A stretch of DNA of 64,000 nt from Thalassococcus_A lentus (GCF_028023555.1 NZ_JAQIOY010000003.1:558001-622000), one strand, 5' to 3'. Shown: positions 50,775-61,074, numbered from the stretch's first letter. The notes: generated by a model from the sequence alone, not told the origin. Program-made: numbers and translations.

Positions 50775-53015
50775 ATGCCGGACAGTTTCGAAAGCGAAAG
50801 CCGCAAACTGCTGGGTCGGTTGCGCGACACCATGGCCGAAGAGGCTGCGGGTCAGGCGCGACTAGACAAGATCACGCATTTGACGGCCGACTCCATGGGC
50901 ACCGAAGTGTGCTCCATCTACCTGTTCCGCGACGATGAAACGCTGGAACTCTGCGCCACGCAGGGTCTGAACGCCGAAGCGGTGCACGAAACCCGTATGA
51001 AGCTGGGCGAAGGTCTGGTGGGACGGGTCGCACGCACCGGCAAGGTCGTGAACACCGCCGATGCGCCCAGCGCGCCGGGCTTTCGCTACATGCCCGAAAC
51101 CGGCGAAGAGATTTACTCCAGCTTCCTCGGTGTTCCAATCCAGCGTTTGGGTGAAAAGCTGGGCGTGCTGGTGGTCCAGTCCAAGCAAGCACGGGAATAC
51201 ACCGCGGACGAGATTTATGCCCTCGAAGTGGTCGCAATGGTTCTGGCAGAAATGACCGAACTGGGCGTCTTTGTCGGCGAAGGCGCCGCGCTGAAAGCCC
51301 GCCATACTCAGCCTGTGATGTTCCGTGGCGCCACAGGACAGGAAGGCGCGGCGATGGGCCATGTCTGGCTGCATGAACCGCGTGTCGTCGTCACCAATAT
51401 GGTTGCCGATGATCCCGTTGCCGAAAGCGCTCGCCTGCGCGAAGCGGTCGACAAGATGCGTGTCGGAGTTGACGCGATGCTGGCCGGTGCCTCAGGCGAT
51501 GCCGAGCAGGTGCAGGTGCTCGAAGCCTACCGGATGTTCGCCAACTCCAAAGGTTGGCTCCGGCGTATGGAAGACGACATTTCCCGGGGCCTGTCCGCCG
51601 AGGCTGCGGTCGAAAAAGAGCAATCCGCAGCCCGTGCACGAATGTCGCAAGTCACAGATGCCTATCTGCGCGAACGCCTGCATGATCTGGATGATCTCAG
51701 CAACCGTTTGCTGCGCATCCTGACAGGTCAGGGCCAGCAGACCGGTTCTGAAATGCCGGATGACCCGATCCTGATTGCCCGCAATATCGGTCCGGGTGAG
51801 TTGCTTGAATACGGACGCAAATTGCGCGGTGTCGTGCTTGAGGGCGGCTCTGTCGGATCGCACGCGGCCATCGTTGCGCGTGCCCTCGCTATCCCACTGG
51901 TTATCCATGCCTCGCGCGTCACCAACGAAGCGCTCAATGGCGACGCCATTCTGGTAGACGGCGAACAGGGGATCGTTCACTTGCGTCCCGACGATACCGT
52001 GCGCGCGGCCTTTTCCGACAAGATCGCGATGCAGACCAAGGCGCAGGAACGCTATGCGTCGATCCGCGACACTGCCTGTGTGACGGCCAGCGGCGAACGG
52101 ATCAATCTGTTGATGAACGCGGGTCTTATGGCGGATTTGCCTTCGCTGGAGAGCTCGGGCGCGGAGGGCGTGGGGCTGTTCCGCACCGAATTGCAGTTTC
52201 TCGTGCGCAACCAGATGCCGCGCCGAAATGAACTGGCCGCCTTGTATTCGAGGGTTCTGGACGCAGCCAAGGGCAGCCGGGTTGTGTTCCGTACCCTCGA
52301 CATCGGATCAGACAAAGTACTGCCCTACATGAAGCCGCATGACGAACCCAACCCTGCCCTGGGTTGGCGAGCGATCCGTGTGGGGCTCGACAAACCCGGC
52401 GTGCTACGGATGCAGTTGCAGGCGCTGATGCGCGCGGCCGATGGGCGACCCCTGTCGGTGATGTTCCCATTTATTGCCCAGTACAACGAATGGCAGGCTG
52501 CCCGCGCCGAAGTGGACAAGGCGCTGGCGCGTGAAAAGAAGCTGGGACACGTCCTGCCGGAACGGATCGAAGTCGGCGCGATGCTGGAAACGCCCAGTCT
52601 GGCCTTTGCCTCACAGAAATTCTTTGACGAAGTCGAATTCCTGTCCGTAGGCGGCAATGATCTGAAACAGTTCTTCTTTGCAGCGGATCGCGAAAACGAG
52701 CGGGTTCGCAGGCGTTATGACACTCTGAACGTCAGTTTCCTGAGCCTGCTGGAAATGGTGGCGGATAGATCCCGCACATCTGAAACCAATCTCAGTTTCT
52801 GCGGTGAAGACGCCGGACGCCCTGTTGAGGCGCTCTGCCTCGCGGCCATCGGCTTTCGGACGCTTTCGATGCGTCCTGCATCGATTGGACCGGTCAAAAG
52901 CCTGTTGATGCGCTCTGACCTGACGGTTGTTCGCGGGTTGATCGAAGAGGCCCGCGCGCGCGGCGATCAATCGGTTCGGGATTCGGTTATGGCGTATTTG
53001 CGCAGTCTGGGATGA
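50775..53015 (+). CDS. ptsP: Phosphoenolpyruvate-protein phosphotransferase PtsP (PTS-Ntr enzyme I)
   Basis: 746 residues. N-terminal GAF domain (MGTEVCSIYLFRDDETLELCA), then the enzyme I domain with the phosphorylated His in SVGSHAAIVARALAIP and the PEP-binding barrel (GLFRTELQFL, FRTLDIGSDK, SVGGNDLKQFFFAADREN, FCGEDAGRP). It starts a phosphate relay to NPr and PtsN that regulates nitrogen and other functions. The ATG at 50775 has GAGG 4 bases before; an ATG at 50763 is possible. Confidence 0.95.
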   Translation: MPDSFESESRKLLGRLRDTMAEEAAGQARLDKITHLTADSMGTEVCSIYLFRDDETLELCATQGLNAEAVHETRMKLGEGLVGRVARTGKVVNTADAPSAPGFRYMPETGEEIYSSFLGVPIQRLGEKLGVLVVQSKQAREYTADEIYALEVVAMVLAEMTELGVFVGEGAALKARHTQPVMFRGATGQEGAAMGHVWLHEPRVVVTNMVADDPVAESARLREAVDKMRVGVDAMLAGASGDAEQVQVLEAYRMFANSKGWLRRMEDDISRGLSAEAAVEKEQSAARARMSQVTDAYLRERLHDLDDLSNRLLRILTGQGQQTGSEMPDDPILIARNIGPGELLEYGRKLRGVVLEGGSVGSHAAIVARALAIPLVIHASRVTNEALNGDAILVDGEQGIVHLRPDDTVRAAFSDKIAMQTKAQERYASIRDTACVTASGERINLLMNAGLMADLPSLESSGAEGVGLFRTELQFLVRNQMPRRNELAALYSRVLDAAKGSRVVFRTLDIGSDKVLPYMKPHDEPNPALGWRAIRVGLDKPGVLRMQLQALMRAADGRPLSVMFPFIAQYNEWQAARAEVDKALAREKKLGHVLPERIEVGAMLETPSLAFASQKFFDEVEFLSVGGNDLKQFFFAADRENERVRRRYDTLNVSFLSLLEMVADRSRTSETNLSFCGEDAGRPVEALCLAAIGFRTLSMRPASIGPVKSLLMRSDLTVVRGLIEEARARGDQSVRDSVMAYLRSLG

Positions 53016-53018
53016 TCT

Positions 53019-53045
53019 GTTGCCCCGCCGATGCGGCAGGGCAAC
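53019..53045. terminator. Hairpin between convergent ptsP and SulP genes
   Basis: GTTGCCC/GGGCAAC with an inner GCCG/CGGC and a 3-nt loop, between two convergent stops. No T run, so only a weak intrinsic terminator. Confidence 0.5.
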
Positions 53046-53060
53046 GTCGCATCACGTCAG

Positions 53061-54695
53061 TCAGTGCCCGCCGAGAATGCCGGTACGAACGCCATAGTCT
53101 ACGGCAAGCGCGTAATCCGGATCATCGTCTGAATCGACCACAAGGTGCCCGGCTTTGTTCAGCAGCTTGTGACAGTCGCGGCTCAGATGACGCAGCTTGA
53201 CCCGTTTGCCAGCCGCCTCGTATTTGGTCGCCACCGCTTCGATTGCCTGCAGCGCGGACTGGTCCACGACGCGGCTGTTGTCAAAGTCGATGATCACCGC
53301 GTCGGGATCATTTTCGATGTCAAAGAGTTCGATGAACCCATCGCTCGATCCAAAGAACAGCGGGCCTTGGATTTCGTAAACCTTGGCGCCCTCTTCGGTG
53401 TTGGACTCCCGGGTCTTGGCGTGGATGCGGCGCGCATTGTTCCACGCGTAGGCCAGCGCCGAGACGATGACGCCGACAACCACCGCAACCGCAAGGTCTT
53501 CCATGACCGTCACGACTGTCACGAGCAGGATGACAAAGGCGTCCATCAGGGGGACCTTGCGCAAAATGGTCAGCGAGTTCCATGCGAAGGTGCCGATCAC
53601 CACCATGAACATCACACCGACCAGAGCGGCCAGCGGGATCAGTTCGATCAGTGGTGATGCAAACAGGATAAAGATCAGCAGGAACAGCGCGGCAGCCACA
53701 CCGGCCACTCGCGTACGTGCACCGGACTTCACGTTGATCATCGACTGGCCGATCATGGCACAGCCACCCATGCCCCCAAAGAAGCCCGTGACCGTATTCG
53801 AGATGCCCTGTGCGATGCATTCCTGACTCGCGCCACCGCGCTTGCCGGTGATTTCACCCACGAGGTTCAGCGTCAGAAGGCTTTCGATCAGTCCGATTGC
53901 CGCGAGGATTACGGCATAAGGCAGGATGATCTGCAGCGTTTCGAGGTTCAGTGGAACAGACGGGATATGGAATGGCGGCAATCCGCCTTGGATGGATGCC
54001 AGATCGCCCACGCGCGGCACATCCAGACCAAAGCCAATGACCAGCGCCGCAACCACCGCAATTCCGGCCAGCGGTGCAGGAACAACGCGGCTGATCCGCG
54101 GCATCACCCAGATAATCGCCATGGTCAGCGCCGTAAGCGCCAGCATCAAATACAGCGGCATTCCCGACAGCCATTCGCCGCCACCCATGCCGTGACCGGT
54201 GTTTTCCATCGAACCGGGCACTTTGAACTGTCCCAACTGCGCAAGGAAAATCACGATTGCCAGCCCGTTGACGAACCCCAGCATAACGGGATGCGGCACA
54301 AGCCGTATGAATTTGCCCCATTGCATGGCACCCGCAAAGATTTGCAGCAGCCCCATCAAAACCACGGTCGCGAACAGATATTCGACCCCGTGTTGCGCAA
54401 CCAGCGCCACCATCACCACCGCCAGCGCGCCGGTCGCACCGGAAATCATTCCGGGCCGGCCACCGATCAATGCCGTGATCAGACCAACCAAAAAGGCCGC
54501 ATACAGTCCCACCAACGGATGAACCCCGGCCACAAAGGCAAAGGCCACCGCTTCGGGCACCAAAGCCAAAGCAACGGTCAGACCGGCCAGCAATTCGATG
54601 CGCAATCTGCCGACGGTCAGCTTTTCATCGGGCATCAGCGACAAATCAGGCATGGCAAGGCGGCCTGCAAAGCTCGCCAGGATGGCTTTTTTCAT
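53061..54695 (-). CDS. SulP-family anion transporter with STAS domain
   Basis: 544 residues. About 10-12 membrane segments with the family cores ALVPEAVAFAFVAGVHPLVGLYAAF and SGATGALAVV, and a C-terminal STAS domain (AVIIDFDNSRVVDQSALQAIEAV). It moves sulfate, bicarbonate or another anion across the inner membrane; the substrate is not shown by sequence. The start at 54695 has AGGAAGGACC upstream. Confidence 0.88.
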   Translation of the reverse strand: MKKAILASFAGRLAMPDLSLMPDEKLTVGRLRIELLAGLTVALALVPEAVAFAFVAGVHPLVGLYAAFLVGLITALIGGRPGMISGATGALAVVMVALVAQHGVEYLFATVVLMGLLQIFAGAMQWGKFIRLVPHPVMLGFVNGLAIVIFLAQLGQFKVPGSMENTGHGMGGGEWLSGMPLYLMLALTALTMAIIWVMPRISRVVPAPLAGIAVVAALVIGFGLDVPRVGDLASIQGGLPPFHIPSVPLNLETLQIILPYAVILAAIGLIESLLTLNLVGEITGKRGGASQECIAQGISNTVTGFFGGMGGCAMIGQSMINVKSGARTRVAGVAAALFLLIFILFASPLIELIPLAALVGVMFMVVIGTFAWNSLTILRKVPLMDAFVILLVTVVTVMEDLAVAVVVGVIVSALAYAWNNARRIHAKTRESNTEEGAKVYEIQGPLFFGSSDGFIELFDIENDPDAVIIDFDNSRVVDQSALQAIEAVATKYEAAGKRVKLRHLSRDCHKLLNKAGHLVVDSDDDPDYALAVDYGVRTGILGGH

Positions 54696-54990
54696 GGGTG
54701 GAGGTCCTTCCTGTTCGCGCGGGTCTTACTGCCTGTTACCGGGAAAGGCCAGCGCTCAGATGCAATGCCGATATGGCTGCAGGTCATAGCAGCCCGGGCC
54801 GGAATTGCACGGTATTCTTGGGTATGCGGGGTGGCAGCTTCCTTGTTCAGCAGATCAAAGAACAAAAACGCACTCGATCGCATCGCGGTTGCTTAAGACC
54901 TGCGCAAACTTGGACATCACTTTGATGCGAAGGTGGCTTTTCATTGCGTCGAACTCAGTGCAACTTCACCGCGAACAATTGGAGGCATCA

Positions 54991-55875
54991 ATGACCAAAA
55001 CCATGATTGGCGTGATCGGAGGATCGGGCATCTATGACATCGACGGACTGCAAGATGCCACTTGGCAATCTGTCGAAAGCCCCTGGGGCGCCCCGTCGGA
55101 TCAGATTCTCACCGGTACACTGGATGGCGTGCCCATGGCCTTTCTGCCGCGTCACGGCCGAGGCCATGTTCACAGCCCGACCACTGTGCCCTACCGGGCC
55201 AATATCGACGCGCTGAAACGGCTCGGCGTAACCGACGTCATCTCGGTCTCCGCCTGCGGGTCGTTCCGCGAAGAATATGCGCCCGGCCATTTTGTTGTGG
55301 TGGATCAATTCATCGACCGCACGTTTGCGCGCGAAAAATCGTTCTTTGGATCCGGTTGCGTCGCGCATGTTTCGGTCGCTCACCCCACCTGCCCCCGCCT
55401 TGGCGATGCCTGCTACGCCGCCGGTCAGGCCGCTGGCATCACGATCCACAAAGGCGGCACATACCTCGCAATGGAAGGACCACAGTTTTCCACCCTCGCA
55501 GAGTCCAAAATGTACCGCGAACAGTGGGGGGCGGATGTGATCGGCATGACCAATATGCCCGAGGCCAAGCTCGCCCGCGAAGCCGAGCTTTGCTACGCCT
55601 CGATTGCCATGGTCACGGACTACGACAGCTGGCACCCCGACCATGGCGAGGTCGACGTCACCGAAATCATCAAGACCTTGATGGGCAATGCCGACAAGGG
55701 ACGCGCACTTGTGCGTGGCCTGCCAGCACTGTTGGGCGCAGATCGCGCGCCCTGCCCGCATGGCTGCGACCGCGCGTTGGAATTTGCCATTCTGACCGCG
55801 CCCGAGGCCCGGGATCCGGCGTTGATGCAAAAACTGGACGCGGTTGCTGGCCGAATGCTGACAGCATCCAGCTGA
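54991..55875 (+). CDS. mtnP: S-methyl-5'-thioadenosine phosphorylase
   Basis: 294 residues. GVIGGSGIYDIDG at the start, LPRHGRGHVHSP, VSACGSFREEYAPG and AMEGPQFSTLAESKMYR are family motifs for phosphate and nucleoside binding. It recycles methylthioadenosine to adenine, which apt 1.3 kb downstream can return to AMP. The ATG at 54991 follows GGAGG by 6 bases. Confidence 0.96.
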   Translation: MTKTMIGVIGGSGIYDIDGLQDATWQSVESPWGAPSDQILTGTLDGVPMAFLPRHGRGHVHSPTTVPYRANIDALKRLGVTDVISVSACGSFREEYAPGHFVVVDQFIDRTFAREKSFFGSGCVAHVSVAHPTCPRLGDACYAAGQAAGITIHKGGTYLAMEGPQFSTLAESKMYREQWGADVIGMTNMPEAKLAREAELCYASIAMVTDYDSWHPDHGEVDVTEIIKTLMGNADKGRALVRGLPALLGADRAPCPHGCDRALEFAILTAPEARDPALMQKLDAVAGRMLTASS

Positions 55876-55888
55876 CCGCGCCTCCATC

Positions 55889-56566
55889 ATGTTACGCCTG
55901 ATCGCCCTTGGCCTATTTTGCCTGTTGGGAAGTACCCTTGTCGCTCAGCCAGAATTCATTGAAACCGATGGTCTGCTGAGCGACGACGACTTCTACAGAT
56001 TGACCGCCTGCGGCGCGCCCCCGGGTGGCGATTGCACCAAACGGTTTTCCCGCTGGCCCGTCGATCAAGCCGTGACTGTTGGTATCGCCCGAATGGATCG
56101 CGCCTTTCTCGGCGGCAAACAGAAACGCGCCCATGCGGCGCTTGCCCGCGCTCTGCAATATCTGAACGACGCGGGCATGGGCCTGACGCTACAACTGGCC
56201 GCAGAGGCGGCGCAGGCCGATATCCGGATCTATTTCATCGATACGGACGGCGCGGCCCCGATCTCGGGAACTGGCATCGAGGGGGTGGACGGGACAACGG
56301 TCCGCGGAGCCCGTGTCATGGTCTGGGCCGAGCGCAAGACCGGACGCATCGATCGCGCCCGCATCGTCTTTGGCACCCGGCTGTCCATTCGCCAGTATGA
56401 ATCAGCCATGCTCGAAGAGCTCACACAGTCCTTGGGTCTGTTGACCGATATCCGCAACCCGGCCTATGAAGGCGTGTCGATCTTTTCCGAAGACAGCAAC
56501 GCGTCAAAGACATTCGGACCTCAGGATCTTATGGTCTTGCGCCGCCACTATCCACCGCGGGAGTAA
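55889..56566 (+). CDS. DUF2927 family secreted protein
   Basis: 225 residues. Signal peptide of about 20 residues (LIALGLFCLLGSTLVAQ). The mature part has DAGMGLTLQLAAEAAQADIRIYFI and YESAMLEELTQSLGL, near the pattern of DUF2927; the ELTQSLGL helix resembles part of a metallopeptidase helix, but there is no HExxH. Between mtnP and the LysE gene, in one direction. Confidence 0.8.
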   Translation: MLRLIALGLFCLLGSTLVAQPEFIETDGLLSDDDFYRLTACGAPPGGDCTKRFSRWPVDQAVTVGIARMDRAFLGGKQKRAHAALARALQYLNDAGMGLTLQLAAEAAQADIRIYFIDTDGAAPISGTGIEGVDGTTVRGARVMVWAERKTGRIDRARIVFGTRLSIRQYESAMLEELTQSLGLLTDIRNPAYEGVSIFSEDSNASKTFGPQDLMVLRRHYPPRE

Positions 56567-56570
56567 ACGC

Positions 56571-57197
56571 ATGGACCCGACCCTCTGGCTTGGCTTTGCC
56601 ATCGCCTCGACCGTGCTGCTGGTTATGCCCGGCCCGACGATTTTGCTGGTCCTCAGCTATGCCCTGACCCAAGGGCGGCGCGTAGCTGTCGCTTCTGCAC
56701 TTGGCGTCGCATTTGGCGACCTGATTGCGATGACCGTCTCGATCATCGGTCTGGGCGCGGTCTTTCTGGCTTCGGCAACAGCCTTCTCGGTTCTGAAATG
56801 GGCCGGCGCGCTCTATCTTCTTTGGCTGGGCGTGAAAATGCTGCGCTCTGCCGGATCAGAACCAATGCTGACCCGCAAACCCGAGGGCGCCAGCGCAGGC
56901 AAAGTGTTCCGCGATCTCAGTCTCGTGACGGCGCTGAACCCGAAATCCAACACCTTCTTTATCGCCTTTGTGCCCCAGTTCATCGATCCCAACGCAGCCT
57001 TTGCGCCTCAGGCCATCATCATGATCGCAACCTTTGTCGGCATCGCTGGCCTGAACGCCCTTGCCTTTGCGCTGGCGGCCAATGCCATGCGCAGCCGCAT
57101 CACCCGCCCATCGATTCAGGCCTGGATGTCACGCGTTGGCGGCATCACCCTGATCGGTATGGGCCTCATGACCGCCACCCTTCGGAGAGCCACATGA
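56571..57197 (+). CDS. LysE/RhtB-family amino-acid exporter
   Basis: 208 residues, six membrane segments. VMPGPTILLVLSYALTQGRR near the start and LNPKSNTFFIAFVPQFID in the middle are RhtB-type signatures. Probably exports an amino acid or derivative. The ATG at 56571 has GGGAG upstream. Its stop overlaps the apt start (ATGA). Confidence 0.9.
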   Translation: MDPTLWLGFAIASTVLLVMPGPTILLVLSYALTQGRRVAVASALGVAFGDLIAMTVSIIGLGAVFLASATAFSVLKWAGALYLLWLGVKMLRSAGSEPMLTRKPEGASAGKVFRDLSLVTALNPKSNTFFIAFVPQFIDPNAAFAPQAIIMIATFVGIAGLNALAFALAANAMRSRITRPSIQAWMSRVGGITLIGMGLMTATLRRAT

Positions 57198-57724
57198 AAC
57201 AGGTTCAGGACTATATCCGCACCATCGTAGACTTCCCGCATGAAGGCATTCTCTTCCGCGATGTCACCACGCTTTTTGCCGATCCGCGCGGGTTTCGCAT
57301 TGCCATCGATCAACTGCTGCATCCCTATGCCGGAATGCAGTTCGATAAGGTCGTCGGCCTAGAAGCGCGCGGCTTCATTCTCGGCGGCGCAATTGCACAC
57401 CAACTGTCTGTCGGCTTCGTTCCGATCCGCAAGAAAGGCAAACTCCCCGGCGCCGTGATTTCCGAGGAATACCAGCTCGAATACGGCGAGGCGATCGTCG
57501 AGATTCATGACGATGCCATCAAGCCGGGGGAAAAAATTCTTGTGGTGGATGACCTTCTGGCAACGGGCGGCACGGCCGAGGCAGGGATCAAACTGGTCGA
57601 ACGGCTAGGCGGCGAAATCATTGGATGCGCCTTTATTGTCGATCTGCCTGATCTCGGAGGACGCAAGAAGCTCGAAGCTTTGGGTATGGAAGTCCATGCG
57701 CTTTGCGCTTTCGAAGGCCTCTGA
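57194..57724 (+). CDS. apt: Adenine phosphoribosyltransferase
   Basis: 176 residues. The PRPP-binding loop is VVDDLLATGGTAEAG and the flexible region is VGLEARGFILGGAIA, as in Apt. Converts adenine and PRPP to AMP. It overlaps the exporter gene, and mtnP upstream supplies adenine. Confidence 0.96.
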   Translation: MKQVQDYIRTIVDFPHEGILFRDVTTLFADPRGFRIAIDQLLHPYAGMQFDKVVGLEARGFILGGAIAHQLSVGFVPIRKKGKLPGAVISEEYQLEYGEAIVEIHDDAIKPGEKILVVDDLLATGGTAEAGIKLVERLGGEIIGCAFIVDLPDLGGRKKLEALGMEVHALCAFEGL

Positions 57725-57773
57725 CACCCAGACACCGCCTTTAGCGCAATCCATCCGGCAAGGGCGCCAAACG

Positions 57774-57802
57774 GAACAGGCCCGCCAGAGGCGGGCCTGT
57801 TC
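57774..57802. terminator. Inverted repeat between convergent apt and phaZ
   Basis: GAACAGGCCCGCC/GGCGGGCCTGTTC, a perfect 13-bp stem with a 3-nt loop (AGA). No strong T run on either strand; as it lies between two convergent stops it may work in both directions. Confidence 0.65.
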
Positions 57803-57840
57803 TGAAACTGTTGCGCCGTAAGGCGCGCTATTCAACAACG

Positions 57841-59130
57841 CTATGCGACGTTGGCGGCCTTGGGCGGCTTTATCTTGGCTTTGCCTTTTGGCGCCGGAGC
57901 GGCCGCATTGCTGTCAATGAAATCCAGCACCAGAGGACGGATGTTGTTACGCCAGCTTTTGCCAGCAAAGATACCGTAGTGACCGGCCCCTTCTTCCACA
58001 TGCGCAGCCTTTTTGCTGTCCGGCAAGCCTGTGCACAGATCCAGTGCTGCAACGCATTGGCCCGGCGCGGAAATGTCGTCCTTTGACCCTTCCACGGTTT
58101 TCACCGCCACATTGGTAATCGCGCCGATGTCGACCTTGTGTCCGGCCACAACAAATTCGTTCTTCGCGATTTCGCGGTTTTTGAAAATGCGCTCAACCGT
58201 CGAAAGGTAGAACTCGGCCGGCATATCCATGACCGCCAGATATTCATCATAAAAACGGTTGTGCGCATCGTGGTCCGAGGCCTCGCCGCGCGCAACGCGT
58301 GTGATCTGATCGGAAAAGGCCTTGCCATGGCGTTCGCCATTCATCGACATAAAGCTCGCCAGTTGCAGAAGGCCCGGATAAACCATCCGGCCAACGCCCT
58401 GATACTTGAAACCCACACGCTGGATCATCGTTTCTTCAAGCTGGCCCATGGTGACACGACGGCCAAAGTCAGTCACATCCGTGGGGGTGGCGTCAGGGTC
58501 GATCGGTCCACCGATCAGCGTCAGCGTCCGGGGCTGCGCGTCGGGATCAAGCTCGGCCAGATAGGCGGTCGCCGCCAGCGTCAGCGGTGCAGGCTGGCAC
58601 ACTGCGACCACATTAGTATCGGGGCCCATTTCTTTCATGAAGTCCATCAGATACAGCGTGTAGTCTTCGATATCGAACTTGCCCGCAGAAACCGGGATGT
58701 CGCGGGCGTTGTGCCAGTCGGTCACATACACTTCGCAGTTCACGATCAGCGATTTCACCGTCGACCGCAGCAGCGTCGCGTAGTGACCCGACATCGGTGC
58801 CACCAGCAAAATCTTGCGTGGCTGCTCTTCGCGCCCGACCACGTTAAAGTGGATCAGATCCCCGAAAGGCTTTTCCACCACGGTCTCGATGTTGACCAGG
58901 TGATCCTTACCGTCTTCGCAGGTGAAGGTTCGAATCGCCCAGTCCGGTTTCACGACCATGCGCTCAAACGTGCGCTCCGTCACTTCGCCCCAGGCGGCCA
59001 TCCATTGTATCGCCGGGTTGGGCAACATGGCCCAGGCCGGATAAGACGCCATGGATTTTGCCGTTGCGCCCAACCATTGGTTGGTATTGCGCATGGTTTC
59101 CATCAAGTCGTAGGTTGCCATGTAACGCAT
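57841..59130 (-). CDS. phaZ: Intracellular polyhydroxyalkanoate depolymerase
   Basis: 429 residues. Nucleophile elbow is AVCQPAPL, with a Cys in place of the usual serine, as in intracellular PhaZ1. LLVAPMSGHYATLLR is the oxyanion region, and GHYGIFAGKSWR near the end holds the catalytic His. It breaks stored PHA to monomers. The ATG at 59130 has AGGAG 8 bases before. Divergent from phaC, opposite a shared 129-bp region. Confidence 0.93.
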   Translation of the reverse strand: MRYMATYDLMETMRNTNQWLGATAKSMASYPAWAMLPNPAIQWMAAWGEVTERTFERMVVKPDWAIRTFTCEDGKDHLVNIETVVEKPFGDLIHFNVVGREEQPRKILLVAPMSGHYATLLRSTVKSLIVNCEVYVTDWHNARDIPVSAGKFDIEDYTLYLMDFMKEMGPDTNVVAVCQPAPLTLAATAYLAELDPDAQPRTLTLIGGPIDPDATPTDVTDFGRRVTMGQLEETMIQRVGFKYQGVGRMVYPGLLQLASFMSMNGERHGKAFSDQITRVARGEASDHDAHNRFYDEYLAVMDMPAEFYLSTVERIFKNREIAKNEFVVAGHKVDIGAITNVAVKTVEGSKDDISAPGQCVAALDLCTGLPDSKKAAHVEEGAGHYGIFAGKSWRNNIRPLVLDFIDSNAAAPAPKGKAKIKPPKAANVA

Positions 59131-59227
59131 CTGCGGCACTCCTGTTCATTTGGGGGCGGGACGGTGCACAATTATGTGGCAACCGAGCCATTTCGTCGCT
59201 TTGCCGCGATGAACGCACCACGTTATG

Positions 59228-59239
59228 CTGCAAGTGCAA
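59228..59239. promoter_or_regulatory. Weak PhaR-like site in the phaZ-phaC gap
   Basis: CTGCAAGTGCAA resembles CTGC-N3/4-GCAG but the last base differs. It is 20 bp before the phaC ATG. Possible PhaR control of phaC; weaker than the phaP sites. Confidence 0.35.
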
Positions 59240-59259
59240 CATAGAAGGGAAAATTCATT

Positions 59260-61062
59260 ATGGCAACGAACGTCGATGCCGCAGCAGAAAATTCGCAGAA
59301 ACTCGAAGCGAACCTCGCCCGCATGGAAGAGCTGCAGCAACGCCTGATGAATGCCCTGTCCCGGCGCCATCCGACCCCGGCTGCGTTGTCTAGTCCGGAC
59401 GCAACGCTCTACACCGATGCGGCCCAGGCCTATCTGCAGCACATGATGGCCAATCCAGCGCAGGTTCTGGAACAGCAGGTCCAGTACTGGGGCAAAACGC
59501 TCAGCCATTTTGTTGACGCTCAGGCAGCTCTGGCCAAAGGCACCCTGTCGCCCCCCGAGGACACAGGTCCAACCGATCGCAGGTTTTCCAACCCTCTTTG
59601 GGACAGCAATCCCTATTTCAACTTCATCAAGCAGCAGTACCTGATCAATGCGGACAGCATCCGCACCGCGATCGAACAGATCGAGGACATGAACCCAAAG
59701 GAAAAGCAGCGTCTGCGCTACTTTGCCCAGCAGATCACCGACATGTTCGCGCCGACCAACTTTCTGGCGACAAACCCCGACGCCTTGATGAAGGCGGTCG
59801 AGACCGAAGGCGACAGTCTGGTACAGGGTATGGAAAATCTTGTCGCCGATCTTGAGGCCAACAACGGCGAATTGGTGGTGCGCCTTGCGGATGAAACCGC
59901 GTTTGAAATCGGCGAAAACATCGCAACGGCCGAAGGCGAAGTGATTTTCCGCAACCGCATGATGGAAGTGATCCAGTATGCGCCAACAACGGAAAAGGTC
60001 CACGAGACGCCGATCGTTTTGTTCCCGCCTTGGATCAACAAATTCTACATTCTTGACCTGAAACCGACCAATAGCCTGATCCGCTGGGTCGTCGATCAGG
60101 GCTATACCCTGTTCGTGGTCAGCTGGATCAATCCGGATCCCGCATACAAGGACATCGGTCTCGAAGAATATGTCGCCGAAGGCTATCTAAAGGCCATCGA
60201 GATTGCCAAGGACGTCTGCGGCACCAAGCAGGTCAATGCAGTTGGCTATTGCATCGCCGGCACAACACTGAGCCTGACCCTATCGCTGCTCAAGAAACGC
60301 GGGGACAAATCCGTAAAATCGGCCACCTTCTTTACCGCGCTGACTGATTTTTCTGACCAAGGTGAATTTACGCCCTTCCTGCACGAGGATTTCGCCACTG
60401 GCATCGAGGAAGAAATCGATCAGGAAGGCATCCTGCCCAGCTTTGTCATGGCGCGCACCTTTTCCTTCCTGCGCTCGAACGACCTGTTCTATGGCCCCGC
60501 GATCAAAAGCTATATGATGGGCGAAACGCCCCCTGCCTTTGATCTGCTTTATTGGAACGGCGATGGCGCGAACCTGCCCGGAAAGATGTTCAAGCAGTAT
60601 TTGCGCGGTTTGTGCCAACGCAACGAATTTGCCAGCGGCACCTTCGAGCTGTTCGGCGAACAACTCAGCGTCAAGGATGTGGATGTCCCCTTGATGTCCA
60701 TCGCCGCCGAGACAGACCACATTGCCGCTGCCCGGGACGTTTTCCGCGGCGTTCAAATGATGGGATCCAAGTCCAAGCAGTTTGTGCTGGGCCAGTCCGG
60801 TCACATCGCAGGCATTGTGAACCCACCCAGCAAAAAGAAATACGGCCACTATGTGAATGATGATCTGACCGGCGATTTTGATAGCTGGAAAGAGGCCGCG
60901 ACCCTGAATGACGGGTCGTGGTGGCCGCACTGGGAGGCCTGGCTGAAAAAGCGTTCAGGCAAGAAAGTTGCCCCCAGAACGCCCGGTGAGTCGAGCTACA
61001 AGGCGATCTGCCCGGCCCCCGGCACCTATGTGAAGCTGAAAGCAGCCAAGCAAAATCAATAG
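59260..61062 (+). CDS. phaC: Class I poly(3-hydroxyalkanoate) synthase
   Basis: 600 residues. The lipase-like box GYCIAG holds the catalytic Cys, with the Asp in ETDHIA and His in GQSGHIAG. Polymerises 3-hydroxyacyl-CoA on granules. N-terminal ~190 residues are the variable PhaC domain. AAGGGA lies upstream. phaP follows 120 bp on. Confidence 0.96.
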   Translation: MATNVDAAAENSQKLEANLARMEELQQRLMNALSRRHPTPAALSSPDATLYTDAAQAYLQHMMANPAQVLEQQVQYWGKTLSHFVDAQAALAKGTLSPPEDTGPTDRRFSNPLWDSNPYFNFIKQQYLINADSIRTAIEQIEDMNPKEKQRLRYFAQQITDMFAPTNFLATNPDALMKAVETEGDSLVQGMENLVADLEANNGELVVRLADETAFEIGENIATAEGEVIFRNRMMEVIQYAPTTEKVHETPIVLFPPWINKFYILDLKPTNSLIRWVVDQGYTLFVVSWINPDPAYKDIGLEEYVAEGYLKAIEIAKDVCGTKQVNAVGYCIAGTTLSLTLSLLKKRGDKSVKSATFFTALTDFSDQGEFTPFLHEDFATGIEEEIDQEGILPSFVMARTFSFLRSNDLFYGPAIKSYMMGETPPAFDLLYWNGDGANLPGKMFKQYLRGLCQRNEFASGTFELFGEQLSVKDVDVPLMSIAAETDHIAAARDVFRGVQMMGSKSKQFVLGQSGHIAGIVNPPSKKKYGHYVNDDLTGDFDSWKEAATLNDGSWWPHWEAWLKKRSGKKVAPRTPGESSYKAICPAPGTYVKLKAAKQNQ

Positions 61063-61074
61063 GTTAGTCATTTT

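Noticed and set aside
58138..59244. 368-codon open frame opposite phaZ
   Set aside because: Antisense to phaZ; the His/Arg-rich translation has no family features.
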